This document shows, in pieces, positions 17,362 to 25,516 of a stretch of DNA of 64,000 bases. The notes below the pieces were generated by a model. That model was not told where the DNA came from, did not search any database, and saw nothing but the letters and a program-made list of their open reading frames with translations. The position numbers and the translations under genes were made by a program. Within the stretch, counting starts at the first letter, position 1; each line of letters begins with the position of its first letter. This DNA comes from Terriglobia bacterium (GTDB lineage Bacteria > Acidobacteriota > Terriglobia > Terriglobales > Acidobacteriaceae): positions 297,624-361,623 of the forward strand of contig JAIQGF010000008.1 in assembly GCA_020072845.1 (NCBI GenBank), given 5' to 3'.

Positions 17362-18227
17362 AGCGACTCCATCTCCTCCAGCGTGGCCTCCGGCAGTTTC
17401 TTGCCGCGCGCGCGCATCCGTTCCTCCATCCACTGGAACCGCCGCCGGAACTTGCGGTTGGTCTTGCGCAGCGCTGATTCCGCGTCCAGCGACAGGTAGC
17501 GCGCAATGTTCACCAGCACGAACAGCAGGTCGCCGACCTCGTCCTCCAGCCCCGCCCGCAACTCGTCGGGGATCGCCAGCCCGCTGGCGCCCGCCACGCC
17601 GCGCTGCGGAGGGCGCGGCCCCGGCGCCGGATACTGCTTCAACTCCTGGCGCAGTTCTTCCGTTTCCTCGTGCAGCTTGTCGAACAGGCCGCCAATCTCC
17701 GGCCACTCGAAGCCGACGTGCGCCGCCCGCGAGCTCAGCTTAAACGCCTCCAGCAGCGCCGGCACTCCCGAGGACACGCCTGCCAGCACCGAGTCCTTCT
17801 TCTCTTCTTCTTTCGCTTTCTTGCCGCCGCCGGCTTCTAACCGCTTCTTCTTTTCTTCCGCCTTCAGCGCTTCCCAGTTGCGCAGCACGTCGCCGGCGGT
17901 TTCCGCCTTGACGTCGCCGAATACGTGCGGATGCCGGTCCACCAGCTTGTTCGACAGCCGGTCAAGCACATCATTGATCGAGAAGCGCCCTTCCTCCTGC
18001 GACATCTCCGCGTAGAACAACACCTGCAGCAGCAGGTCGCCTAACTCGCCCTCGAGTTCATCCCAGTCGCGGTTGTCAATCGCCTCCAAGACTTCGTAGG
18101 TCTCTTCCAGCGTGAAGGGTTTAATCGAGTCGAAGGTCTGCTCGCGGTCCCACGGACATCCGCCCGGGGCCCGCAGCCGTGCCATGATCTGGACCGCGCG
18201 CTCAAATCGTTCGCCTGTCGTCGCCAT
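17325..18227 (-). CDS. mazG: Nucleoside triphosphate pyrophosphohydrolase MazG
   Basis: This 300-residue MazG removes pyrophosphate from (d)NTPs and can lower (p)ppGpp-linked stress signalling. The N-terminal domain has 'CPWDREQTFDSIKPFTLEET' and the metal site 'EETYEVLEAID...ELEGELGDLLLQVLFYAEM' (E-x2-E and E-x2-D). The C-terminal domain repeats the fold ('ELRAGLEDEVGDLLFVLVNIAR'). Two low-complexity insertions stand out: a Lys/Glu-rich stretch near residues 115-138 and a Pro/Gly-rich loop between the domains. It is the first gene of the leftward mazG-GNAT-menC group. Confidence 0.92.
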   Translation of the reverse strand: MATTGERFERAVQIMARLRAPGGCPWDREQTFDSIKPFTLEETYEVLEAIDNRDWDELEGELGDLLLQVLFYAEMSQEEGRFSINDVLDRLSNKLVDRHPHVFGDVKAETAGDVLRNWEALKAEEKKKRLEAGGGKKAKEEEKKDSVLAGVSSGVPALLEAFKLSSRAAHVGFEWPEIGGLFDKLHEETEELRQELKQYPAPGPRPPQRGVAGASGLAIPDELRAGLEDEVGDLLFVLVNIARYLSLDAESALRKTNRKFRRRFQWMEERMRARGKKLPEATLEEMESLWQESKQQERTP

Positions 18228-18519
18228 CCTTCCTAATCTAAATGACGCTTGGGTCGAACGTCACCTTGTGATCGGGAGATCGGGTGAACTGGCCCCGTTA
18301 CAGTTGTGGGCTGTTAATGTGCTGGCTGCTCCCAGGACCGCGCCCCCACGATGACTGGCCCCCCCGTCTGCGGAAATTGGGGGCAACGAAATTGGCCCCC
18401 GGGCATACCACGTAAATTGCTTACCAGGCGGATGTCTGCAATACTGGGGCAAAATTATTCAATTTGCACCAGCCCAGGTCGTAGGGAGAGGTAACAACCC
18501 GGCGACGAGGAGCACTACC
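18228..18519. other. Intergenic region between divergent genes
   Basis: These 292 bases hold no supported gene. They contain a G-rich/C-rich inverted repeat (GGGGGC at 18379-18384, GCCCCC at 18395-18400) and poly-C runs. Promoters for mazG and for the rightward operon should be here, but none is clear. Confidence 0.4.
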
Positions 18520-18705
18520 GTGAATGGCGCAGGCAGCGTGAGTGCGGGCATGAAAGCGTTGCAAGAAGTGCGGCAAATGCCGGTCACCGAGGCGTGTGTG
18601 TCAGGTCTTTGTGACATTTGTCTTTACCAGGACGGGCTCTGCATGACTGAGGGCCGGCCCTGCGCGAATTGGGATTCATCCAGGCGTTCAGCGGAACAAA
18701 AATAA
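18520..18705 (+). CDS. Small cysteine-rich protein, hypothetical
   Basis: This 61-residue reading frame starts with GTG, has GAGGAG 7-8 nt upstream and ends 18 nt before the thiolase-like gene. It contains five cysteines within 25 residues ('CVSGLCDICLYQDGLC', then 'GRPCANWD'), a pattern compatible with a small zinc or iron-sulfur site. I do not recognise the family. The ribosome site, operon position and clustered cysteines support a real gene; the short length and modest codon bias argue for caution. Confidence 0.45.
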   Translation: MNGAGSVSAGMKALQEVRQMPVTEACVSGLCDICLYQDGLCMTEGRPCANWDSSRRSAEQK

Positions 18706-18723
18706 CAAGTCAGGAGTCATACA

Positions 18724-19923
18724 GTGAAGGATGTAGCCATAATAGGCGCGGGCATGACCCCGTGCCGTTCCCGGTGGGTGGAGAAGACCTTCTGGGAACT
18801 GGCACAATGGGCGGTCAGCGAGGCGGTTCGCGACGCAGGCATCCATATCCAGGAAGTCGAGGCCGGCGTCGCGGGAATCTATAACGACATCTTTGAGTTC
18901 CAGGCGATCCCCGAGAGCGGATTCCAGGGGATTGTCGGACTCCAGAACAAGCCCATGATGCGGGTCTCCAACGGCGGCGCCACCGGCGCCTATGCGATGT
19001 TGGCGGCCTACAACATGGTCGCCAGCGGCCAGTACGATCTCATGCTCGTGCTGGGCGTGGAAAAGGCGCTCGATTGCTACGATTTCGAAGCCGAGAGCAA
19101 CACTCCCGCCGTCGTTCAGACCATTGGCTATTCCTGGGATCCGTGGTTTGAACGGCCGCTGGGGGCGCATGCCTCCGAAAGTTATGCCGAGGTCATCCAG
19201 GCCTACATGGACGAGCATCCGGGGGACCTGGCGCCCATGGCCCGCGCCAAAATCGTGGAACTCCTCTGCCAGCAGGCGCAAAACAATCCCTATGCGCAAC
19301 GTCTCGGCGAGAAAGTGACCGCCGACCAGGTGCTCCACTCCCGCTATGTGGTTTACCCGGTTCGCGTGCTGGAAACCTGCGTGTACACCGAGGGCGCCTG
19401 CGCCTTGATTTTTGCCTCCGGGGAAATGGCGCAGAAGATCAAGGAGCGGACCGGCCGCGAACCTATCTGGCTTACCGGGGTCGGCGCCGCCAACGAACCC
19501 TACTTCGTGGGCAACGACATCACGCGTTACAAGGTCCTGCACCGCATCTATTCCGACCACGTGGCCACCAAGAAAGCGCTGCAGATGGCGGGCATCACCA
19601 TCGAAGACGTGCAGGTAATCGAATTGCACGACGCCTTCATCCCGCAGTTGATGATCACGCTGGCCGAGATGGGCGTGGTGCCGCTGGGGCGCGCCAATGA
19701 CCTGGTGGAGGAAGGCATCATCATGCCCGGCGGAAGGCTGCTGGTGAATCCCTCGGGCGGACTCGTGTTCGGCGGACATTTCGTCGGCGGATCCAACATG
19801 ATGTCAACCTGGAGCGCCATGCGCGAAATGAGAGCCAGAAATCTTGAGCATGCCGTAATTCATGGCACCGGCGCGTCGCTGTCGATGTATGGCGTGGCCA
19901 TCGTGCTGGAGAGGAGGGCTTAA
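18724..19923 (+). CDS. Thiolase-fold protein lacking the nucleophilic cysteine (SCP-x/Ltp2-like)
   Basis: This 399-residue protein belongs to the thiolase superfamily, lipid-transfer (SCP-x) branch: N-terminal 'VAIIGAGMTPC', 'VIELHDAFIPQ' (the HD motif) and 'GGLVFGGHFVGGSNM' (the GHP-like loop). At the position of the catalytic cysteine (usually N-A-C-A-S-G) it reads 'SNGGATGAY', so the nucleophile is Gly85. A similar loss is known in Ltp2-type steroid side-chain aldolases that pair with a DUF35 protein. The next gene is a DUF35 protein, so a retro-aldolase or other non-thiolytic acyl-CoA reaction is more likely than thiolysis. GTG start with AGGAG upstream. Confidence 0.82.
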   Translation: MKDVAIIGAGMTPCRSRWVEKTFWELAQWAVSEAVRDAGIHIQEVEAGVAGIYNDIFEFQAIPESGFQGIVGLQNKPMMRVSNGGATGAYAMLAAYNMVASGQYDLMLVLGVEKALDCYDFEAESNTPAVVQTIGYSWDPWFERPLGAHASESYAEVIQAYMDEHPGDLAPMARAKIVELLCQQAQNNPYAQRLGEKVTADQVLHSRYVVYPVRVLETCVYTEGACALIFASGEMAQKIKERTGREPIWLTGVGAANEPYFVGNDITRYKVLHRIYSDHVATKKALQMAGITIEDVQVIELHDAFIPQLMITLAEMGVVPLGRANDLVEEGIIMPGGRLLVNPSGGLVFGGHFVGGSNMMSTWSAMREMRARNLEHAVIHGTGASLSMYGVAIVLERRA

Positions 19924-19925
19924 TC

Positions 19926-21002
19926 GTGGCGAAAACAGGAAAAGCAGTGGCTCCCGCAAAGCGCGAACCCAAGCCGGTGATCTCCCCCGCGATGCTCCCC
20001 ATGGAGGGAATCACCGAAGTCCAGGCAGCGGACGGCGTGTACCTCCAGCGGAACGACGTCATGTTCACGGCCATGAAGCACACCCAGGGCGAATTCTCCG
20101 ATTTCTTCCGCGCACTGCGCGACGAGGGCAAGGTGTTCGGCCATCGTTGTCCCGAGTGCCGGCACCTGATCATCCCGCCGTTCATGCGGCGCTGCCCGGC
20201 ATGCAATTTCGTCGAGATGAAAAAGGAGTACGTCAAGGACACCGGCATCATGGCGGCAACGCCGGTGATCACCGTTTTTTCGCCCAGCCGCTTCAAGGGC
20301 CAGGAACCGTTTGGCACCGGCCGGGTGTTTCTTGAAACCGCGGCCGGCAAGCTCAGCGATACGGCCATGCTGGTTCGCGTCCGCACCACGCGTGGAACCA
20401 TACGGCCGGGGATCTATAAGAAAGGCACCCCGGTCAAGATCGCCTTCTGCGATTCACGGCGAGGCGAGATGCTGGACGTCTTTGCCGTTCCCCAGAGCGA
20501 ACTGAAGCCGAAACAACTCGCCAAGCGCCCGCTCTTGGAGAGCGAGATAGACTGGGGCCAGCTCTCGGAGATGGAATTCGGCAAACCCACCGCTCGACTG
20601 CAGAAAACGTTCCAGGAAGTCAGGGCCCATTTCCAGAAACTCGCTGCCATGATTCCGCACAGCCCGCGGGCGACCGCCAATCTTGCCAACTGGCGCCGCA
20701 CGGTTACCGTCCGCACCGGCGGCGGGACGTTCGGCCTGGTGATGAACCGGGGGAAATTGCAGGTGCGGAACGAGGGCGTGAAGGACCCGGATCTGGTCGT
20801 GGCCATAAAAGACCCATCCACGCTGCTGGCATGGCTGCATGACAGCACGGAACCGGTCGGCGATGGTATGAAGAGCCCCGCGTTAACGGATCTGGTCATT
20901 GAAGGGACCCTCGTGCTCAACAAGCCCGAACTGGAGACGATTACGCGCCTGGATCGCGTTCCTCGCTCGCTGCGTCGGGACCGCGTGGTGACAGCACGCT
21001 AA
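19926..21002 (+). CDS. DUF35 zinc-ribbon/OB-fold protein fused to an SCP2-like domain
   Basis: This 358-residue protein has a rubredoxin-like zinc ribbon ('HRCPECRHL' and 'RRCPACNF', about residues 76-96) followed by an OB fold, the DUF35 acyl-CoA-binding architecture. DUF35 proteins bind thiolase-fold partners (archaeal HMG-CoA pathway, BbsA-BbsB, Ltp2-ChsH2). The C-terminal 100 residues ('GTFGLVMNRGKLQVRN', 'DPDLVVAIKDPSTLLAWL', 'LVIEGTLVLNKPELE') look like an SCP2 sterol/lipid-carrier domain. It lies 2 nt after the thiolase-like gene, so the two surely form one complex, probably acting on a bulky hydrophobic acyl-CoA. GTG start. Confidence 0.8.
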   Translation: MAKTGKAVAPAKREPKPVISPAMLPMEGITEVQAADGVYLQRNDVMFTAMKHTQGEFSDFFRALRDEGKVFGHRCPECRHLIIPPFMRRCPACNFVEMKKEYVKDTGIMAATPVITVFSPSRFKGQEPFGTGRVFLETAAGKLSDTAMLVRVRTTRGTIRPGIYKKGTPVKIAFCDSRRGEMLDVFAVPQSELKPKQLAKRPLLESEIDWGQLSEMEFGKPTARLQKTFQEVRAHFQKLAAMIPHSPRATANLANWRRTVTVRTGGGTFGLVMNRGKLQVRNEGVKDPDLVVAIKDPSTLLAWLHDSTEPVGDGMKSPALTDLVIEGTLVLNKPELETITRLDRVPRSLRRDRVVTAR

Positions 21003-21321
21003 GCCAAAGCGACGGGTGGCGCGATGTTCGAACATGCGCTGCCCGTCGCCTTCAAGCAGCGCTGCTTCGAAGTCGACTTCGTTGTTCCATCAGCCTTATC
21101 ACCAGCTACTCCCCAAACGCCCTCTTGCCCGGCTAACTGGCGTCCCCCCACATTTTGCGCACTGCATTTTGCTCCGCCCCACTGCGTTTTGCAGCGATTC
21201 ACCTCCTGATTCCGAAGTGCGAATTCCCTAACTCCTTATTCCTCAATCGCCGCTCCCCATCGGCCTTTTGCCCCTCGCGTGCACTTACCCAGGGCGAGAG
21301 TTGTCCGAATAAGGAGACCGT
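21003..21321. other. Intergenic region upstream of the H-protein-like/Hyb module
   Basis: The first 80 bases hold the palindrome cluster. The rest (21082-21321) is C/T-rich, with two short echoes of TGC(A/G)TTTTGC, and ends with AAGGAGACC as the ribosome site of the next gene. No RNA or small protein gene is supported. Confidence 0.45.
21011..21081. repeat. Cluster of three perfect palindromes
   Basis: Directly after the DUF35 stop codon: a stem-loop with GACGGG (21011-21016) pairing CCCGTC (21042-21047) around the palindrome ATGTTCGAACAT (21024-21035); then AAGCAGCGCTGCTT (21054-21067); then CGAAGTCGACTTCG (21068-21081), abutting the previous one. It may be a terminator-like or protein-binding array. 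There is no T-run after the stem. Confidence 0.6.
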
Positions 21322-21987
21322 ATGTCGATCCTGTTTGTGCTGCTGACTTTTCTGCTGATCATGTCGATCACGTATTTTCTGCGCCGCGAGCAGCCCGCGG
21401 CCGCGGTGCAGCCCCGGGTTTATCCCCAGCCGCCCGCGCCCAGCATGATGCGCGAGCAAGGCTTCGACGTGCCCAAGGGCTACTGCTTCCATCCCGGCCA
21501 CACCTGGGTGCTGGATGAAGGCCGCCAGAACGCGCGCATCGGGTTGGACAGCTTCGGCGCCGCCCTGCTCGGCAGGATTGATCGCGTCGAAGTCGTCGGC
21601 CTGAACCGCTGGGTGCGTCAGGGCCAGAAGATCTGCACCATCTCGCGCGACGGGCTGGCGGTGGAGTTGCTGTCCCCCATCGAGGGCGTGGTGGTCTCGG
21701 TCAACCAGGACGTGGTCAACGATCCCGGAATCGTGCTGAAGGACCCGTACAAAGCGGGCTGGATCTGCGTCGTCAAGGCGCCGGAGATCAACCTGAACTT
21801 GAACAACCTGCTGCAGGGAAGCCTGGTCGGCTCGTGGATGCAAAACTCCGTGCGCCGTCTTTCCACCATGACATCCCAGCTCGCTCCTGCCGCGGCGGCC
21901 GATGGCGGACTCCCCGTTTCCGGCCTGCTCGCCCAGCTCGAGCCCGGCGCGCAGCGCGCCATGATTCGCGAATTTTTCCTGACGTAG
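21322..21987 (+). CDS. Membrane-anchored GcvH-like protein without lipoyl lysine
   Basis: This 221-residue protein has an N-terminal membrane helix (residues 1-20, 'SILFVLLTFLLIMSIT'), a proline-rich linker and a glycine-cleavage-H/biotinyl-lipoyl-like domain ('YCFHPGHTWVLDEG', 'ARIGLDSFGAALLGRIDRVE', 'LLSPIEGVVVSVN'). In true GcvH the lipoylated lysine sits in 'ESVKAVSDLYSP'; here the aligned segment is 'SRDGLAVELLSP', with Gly in its place. It therefore cannot carry lipoate there. It heads an operon with HybA-like and HybB-like genes, so it is probably a structural part of a membrane redox complex. Confidence 0.78.
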   Translation: MSILFVLLTFLLIMSITYFLRREQPAAAVQPRVYPQPPAPSMMREQGFDVPKGYCFHPGHTWVLDEGRQNARIGLDSFGAALLGRIDRVEVVGLNRWVRQGQKICTISRDGLAVELLSPIEGVVVSVNQDVVNDPGIVLKDPYKAGWICVVKAPEINLNLNNLLQGSLVGSWMQNSVRRLSTMTSQLAPAAAADGGLPVSGLLAQLEPGAQRAMIREFFLT

Positions 21988-22039
21988 CGGGCCGATGGGA
22001 ACACCGGCCCGGATAGAGGTACTGCCTGGGAGGCTTGAG

Positions 22040-22801
22040 ATGAGCAAGGAATCGAAAGGGCTGTTGATCGACATCACCAAGTGCATCGGCTGCCTGCAGT
22101 GCGCCGTGGCCTGCAAGACCGGACACAAGCAGCCGGGCGACCCCGAGCCGACGCTGTCGGCCACCGCTTTCACCACGGTCGAGCCGCGCGGCGAAAAGTT
22201 CGTCCGCCGCCTGTGCCTGCATTGCGAAGATCCTTCCTGCGCCAGCGTCTGCCCGGTCGGCGCCATTATCAAGACCGCGCAGGGTGCGGTGCGTTACAAC
22301 GGCGCCAAGTGCATCGGCTGCCGTTACTGCATGATTGCCTGCCCGTTCAGCGTTCCCAAGTACGAGTGGAGCAAGCTGGCGCCCTACGTCACCAAGTGCG
22401 ACATGTGCGCCGAGCGCGTCCTGGCCGGCAACCAGACCCTGTGCGCCGAAGTCTGCCCCACCGGCGCCACGTTGTTCGGCAGCCGCGAAGACCTGCTGAT
22501 GGAAGCGCACAAACGCATCGTGGAAAACCCCGGCGTCTACGTGCCGCGGATTTACGGCGAGAAGGAAGTGGGCGGCACCTCGGTGTTCTACATCTCCGAC
22601 GTGCCCTTCGAGCAGCTCGGGTTCGTTGAGCCACCCTTGAACCAGCCGATGCCGACTCTGTCCGCCGCTGCGCTGGGTGAAGTGCCCACCGTGGTGACGA
22701 TCGGCGGCTCGCTGCTGGCCGGCCTCTACTGGATCACGCAACGCCGCCGTGAAGTCGCCGCCGCGGAATCGGTCGAACGGGAACAGAAGGAAAGGAGCTA
22801 G
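22040..22801 (+). CDS. HybA/DmsB-like four-cluster ferredoxin subunit
   Basis: This 253-residue iron-sulfur protein has four cysteine sets: 'CIGCLQCAVAC', 'CLHCEDPSCASVC', 'CIGCRYCMIAC' and 'CDMCAERV...CAEVC'. They predict four [4Fe-4S] clusters in the order typical of HybA, DmsB and FdnH. A C-terminal membrane helix ('VVTIGGSLLAGLYWI') anchors it, as in HybA. The start ATG at 22040 has GGGAGG 7 nt upstream. It would pass electrons between an unidentified redox partner and the HybB-like quinone-reactive subunit that follows 2 nt later. No catalytic subunit is encoded nearby. Confidence 0.87.
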   Translation: MSKESKGLLIDITKCIGCLQCAVACKTGHKQPGDPEPTLSATAFTTVEPRGEKFVRRLCLHCEDPSCASVCPVGAIIKTAQGAVRYNGAKCIGCRYCMIACPFSVPKYEWSKLAPYVTKCDMCAERVLAGNQTLCAEVCPTGATLFGSREDLLMEAHKRIVENPGVYVPRIYGEKEVGGTSVFYISDVPFEQLGFVEPPLNQPMPTLSAAALGEVPTVVTIGGSLLAGLYWITQRRREVAAAESVEREQKERS

Positions 22802-22803
22802 CC

Positions 22804-23979
22804 ATGTCGCAGATCATGAAAAAAATCACTTTGTGGCGCGCAATTTCGGCGGTCATCTTCGCCGCCGGTATCTGGGCCACCTACCTCCGGTTTTTTGCCG
22901 GATGGCGCGCGGCCACCAACCTCTCTGACGGCCAGCCCTGGGGCATCTGGGTGGGCGTCGCTACGCTGTGCGGCGTCGGACTCTCCGCCGGCGGCTTCGC
23001 CATCGCCGGCGCCGTGTACCTGCTCGGCATGGAGCGCTACCATCCCATTTCCCGCGCCGCCGTCGTGATCGCGTTCCTTGGCTATCTCTCCGTGGTCGCC
23101 GGCTACGCCTGGGAGCTCGGGCTGCCCTGGAACTTCTGGCACCCGCTGGTCATGTGGAACCGAAAATCGGTGCTCTTCGAAGTGGTCTGGTGCATCATTC
23201 TCTACACCACCGTGCTGGCGCTGGAGTTCTCGCCCGCGCTGCTGGAGAAGATTCCTCATCAGCGCATCCGCGAACTCGCCCTCGAGTGGCACCGCCGTAT
23301 TCTGATTGGCCTGGTGCTGATCGGCGTTCTGCTCTCTTCGTTGCACCAGTCGTTCTTGGGCGGCCTGTTCATCATCTTCAAGGGCAAGGAATATCCGCTC
23401 TGGTACAGCAATTATCAGACGACCCTGTTTTATCTTTCGGCGATTCCCGCCGGATTCGCCATGGTCATCATTGCCCTGTATCTCAGCATGCGCTCGCTGG
23501 GCGTGAAGCTCGATACCGGCATCCTCAAGGATTTCAGCCGGGTCATCACTCCCCTGCTGGTGATCTTCGCCCTGTTCCGCTTCGTGGATATCGGCCGGCA
23601 GGGCGCCACCCATTACCTGTTCCTGGCGCGGCCCGAAACGTTTTACTTCTGGCTTGAGATCGCGCTGCTCATCGTCGCGCCCGTGGTGCTGTTCAATCTG
23701 AAGAAGGTGCGCGAAACGCCCATCGGACTCTACTGGGCCAGCGCGGTCATGGTCATGGGGTTCATCACCCATCGCGTCAACGTTTCCATCACCGCGCTGG
23801 AACGCGCCACCGGCACGCACTACGTTCCCAAGTGGTCGGAGATGGCGGTCACCATCATGCTGGTCGCCGCGGCCGTCATTGCCTTCCGCCTGGCCGTGCT
23901 TCATCTGAAGATTTTTCCGCGTGTCGAGCGGGTCGAGCCCCGCACCCGCTGGCTGGCCGAGCCCGCGAGCGCGGATTAG
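22804..23979 (+). CDS. HybB/NrfD-family integral membrane quinone-reactive subunit
   Basis: This 391-residue polytopic protein (about ten helices) matches HybB of hydrogenase-2 and the wider NrfD/PsrC family: 'GQPWGIWVGVATLCGVGLSA', 'YLSVVAGYAWELGLPWNFW', 'SSLHQSFLGGLF' and a C-terminal 'GFITHRVNVSITALE'. NrfD-type subunits exchange electrons with quinone without heme, and some conserve energy. With the H-protein-like and HybA-like genes it forms a three-gene membrane module. Because hydrogenase subunits are absent here, the electron donor must come from another locus or another protein class. Confidence 0.87.
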   Translation: MSQIMKKITLWRAISAVIFAAGIWATYLRFFAGWRAATNLSDGQPWGIWVGVATLCGVGLSAGGFAIAGAVYLLGMERYHPISRAAVVIAFLGYLSVVAGYAWELGLPWNFWHPLVMWNRKSVLFEVVWCIILYTTVLALEFSPALLEKIPHQRIRELALEWHRRILIGLVLIGVLLSSLHQSFLGGLFIIFKGKEYPLWYSNYQTTLFYLSAIPAGFAMVIIALYLSMRSLGVKLDTGILKDFSRVITPLLVIFALFRFVDIGRQGATHYLFLARPETFYFWLEIALLIVAPVVLFNLKKVRETPIGLYWASAVMVMGFITHRVNVSITALERATGTHYVPKWSEMAVTIMLVAAAVIAFRLAVLHLKIFPRVERVEPRTRWLAEPASAD

Positions 23980-24036
23980 TCATGGCAGCTCCAGGGACGT
24001 GTCCCCTAGGCAGCACGTCCCGCGCGAGCTGACAGC

Positions 24037-24080
24037 CTCCGGGCGGAGCCCTTCACAGGGGGGAACAGCTCCGCCCGGAG
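24037..24080. repeat. Perfect 12-bp inverted repeat after hybB-like gene
   Basis: CTCCGGGCGGAG (24037-24048) and CTCCGCCCGGAG (24069-24080) are exact reverse complements around a 20-nt loop. It is terminator-like in position but has no T-run; a REP-like palindrome is the alternative. Confidence 0.6.
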
Positions 24081-24095
24081 CAACATTGGGGTCTT

Positions 24096-24183
24096 TCAGT
24101 CAGTCGGTCCATCGGTCAGTCGGCCTGCCGGTGTCTGAGTCGTCCTACCGATCGACCGATCGACCGAGAGACCGATAGACACT
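24096..24183. repeat. Heptad-type repeat with inverted copy
   Basis: CAGTCGGTCCATCGGTCAGT-type units on the left are mirrored by CCGATCGACCGATCGACCGA-type units on the right, ending about 13 nt before the next start codon. Confidence 0.7.
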
Positions 24184-24196
24184 TCGGAGGCCAACC

Positions 24197-25474
24197 ATGA
24201 TCCCCGCCGACCTTCTCCCTCCCGAAATCATGGAAGAGGATCCCCTCCTCGATTCGGCCGCGCAACTGGAACAGTCCGCCCGCGCGCTCGACCTCGAAGA
24301 CTGGATCGTGCAGCGTCTCAAGCACCCGGAACGCGAGGTCACGGTCAATCTCCCGCTGCGGCGCGATTCCGGAGACGCCCTCACCTGCGCCGCGCTGCGC
24401 GTCCAGCACTACCACCCGCGCGCCGGCTGCCTGGGGCCGGTCGTGCTTGCGCCCGACGCCCACTTCGCCCAACTGCGCCCGCTCGCCCTGCACATGACCC
24501 TGCAATGCGCGCTGCTCGACCTGCCGCTGGGCGGCAGCGCCGGCGCCATCGTCTGCGATCCGGCGCAACTTTCCGAACGGGAATTGCGCCACCTGGTCCG
24601 CGATTACGTCGCTGCCCTCGACGTCCGCGGCGACATCTTTGCCCCCGCCGAATTCGCTGCCGCATGGACCCCGGCCAGCCGCCATCTTGATCCCGCCGCC
24701 CTGGTCGGCAAGCCGGCGATTCTCGGTGGACTTCCCGATCCCGCCGCCGCCCTCGCCGCCGGTTGGTTCACTTTGATTTCCGAAGCCTTGTCAGTGCAGA
24801 AACCAATCGCACGCCCGGCCCAGCCGCCAACCACCAGCCACCAGCCTTCGTCCGCGGTGGACGGCCGCCGCGTCGCTCTCCAGGGCTTCGGCCCAGCCGC
24901 AGCGGCGCTCGCCAACCTCCTGCACAACGCCGGGGCGCGCATCATCGCTCTGGCCGACAAGTCCGGCGGGCTGTTCGCCGAGCGCGGTCTCGACCTGGCC
25001 GCCGTCGCCGCCCATTTCACAACCCACGGCATGCTGTACGGCTTCGACGGCGCCGAAGCGGTGCGCAACTCCGAGGTCCTGGAATCTGCCTGCGACGTTC
25101 TGGTCGCCGCCGCTGCCGAACGCCAGGTCAATTGCCAGAACGCCTCTCGCATTCGCGCCTCGCTCCTTCTGGAAACCATGCCCAACGCGATCACTCCCGC
25201 GGCAGCGTCCATCCTCGCCTCGCGCGGCATCAGCGTCATCCCGGCTCTGCTGGGCGCGGCGCCCCGAATGCTGGCCTGGTTTGCCGAATGGCAGCACGGC
25301 CTCCACCACGCCGCACCCGAGCAAGCGGCCACCGAATCGCTGATCCACCACAGACTCACCGAGATCTTCCACCGGGCGCAGTCTTTTGCGGCATCGCGAA
25401 ACTCTTCACTCCCCGATGCCTGCCGTCTGTTGGCGCTGGAAAAGCTGGCGGCCAAGTTGCGCCTCACGCAATAG
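24197..25474 (+). CDS. Glu/Leu/Phe/Val dehydrogenase-like protein with lost catalytic residues
   Basis: This 425-residue protein aligns along its length with glutamate dehydrogenases: 'AALRVQHYHPRAG', 'LRPLALHMTLQCALLDLPLG', 'IVCDPAQLSERELRHLVRDYV', and a Rossmann half with 'RVALQGFGPAAAALANLL'. The catalytic landmarks are gone. The GGGKGG lysine is replaced by Ala115 ('GGSAGA'), the substrate lysine of the upstream KGG motif is replaced around Leu79 ('AGCLGPV'), and the DIPAPD aspartate is replaced by Ala151 ('DIFAPAEF'). It is probably a pseudoenzyme or regulatory subunit, or an enzyme with a different chemistry. It is not a degraded gene: the frame is intact. Confidence 0.78.
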   Translation: MIPADLLPPEIMEEDPLLDSAAQLEQSARALDLEDWIVQRLKHPEREVTVNLPLRRDSGDALTCAALRVQHYHPRAGCLGPVVLAPDAHFAQLRPLALHMTLQCALLDLPLGGSAGAIVCDPAQLSERELRHLVRDYVAALDVRGDIFAPAEFAAAWTPASRHLDPAALVGKPAILGGLPDPAAALAAGWFTLISEALSVQKPIARPAQPPTTSHQPSSAVDGRRVALQGFGPAAAALANLLHNAGARIIALADKSGGLFAERGLDLAAVAAHFTTHGMLYGFDGAEAVRNSEVLESACDVLVAAAAERQVNCQNASRIRASLLLETMPNAITPAAASILASRGISVIPALLGAAPRMLAWFAEWQHGLHHAAPEQAATESLIHHRLTEIFHRAQSFAASRNSSLPDACRLLALEKLAAKLRLTQ

Positions 25475-25516
25475 GAATTCCCCTTTTGGGAATCACCTCC
25501 CATTCTGGACCGATTG

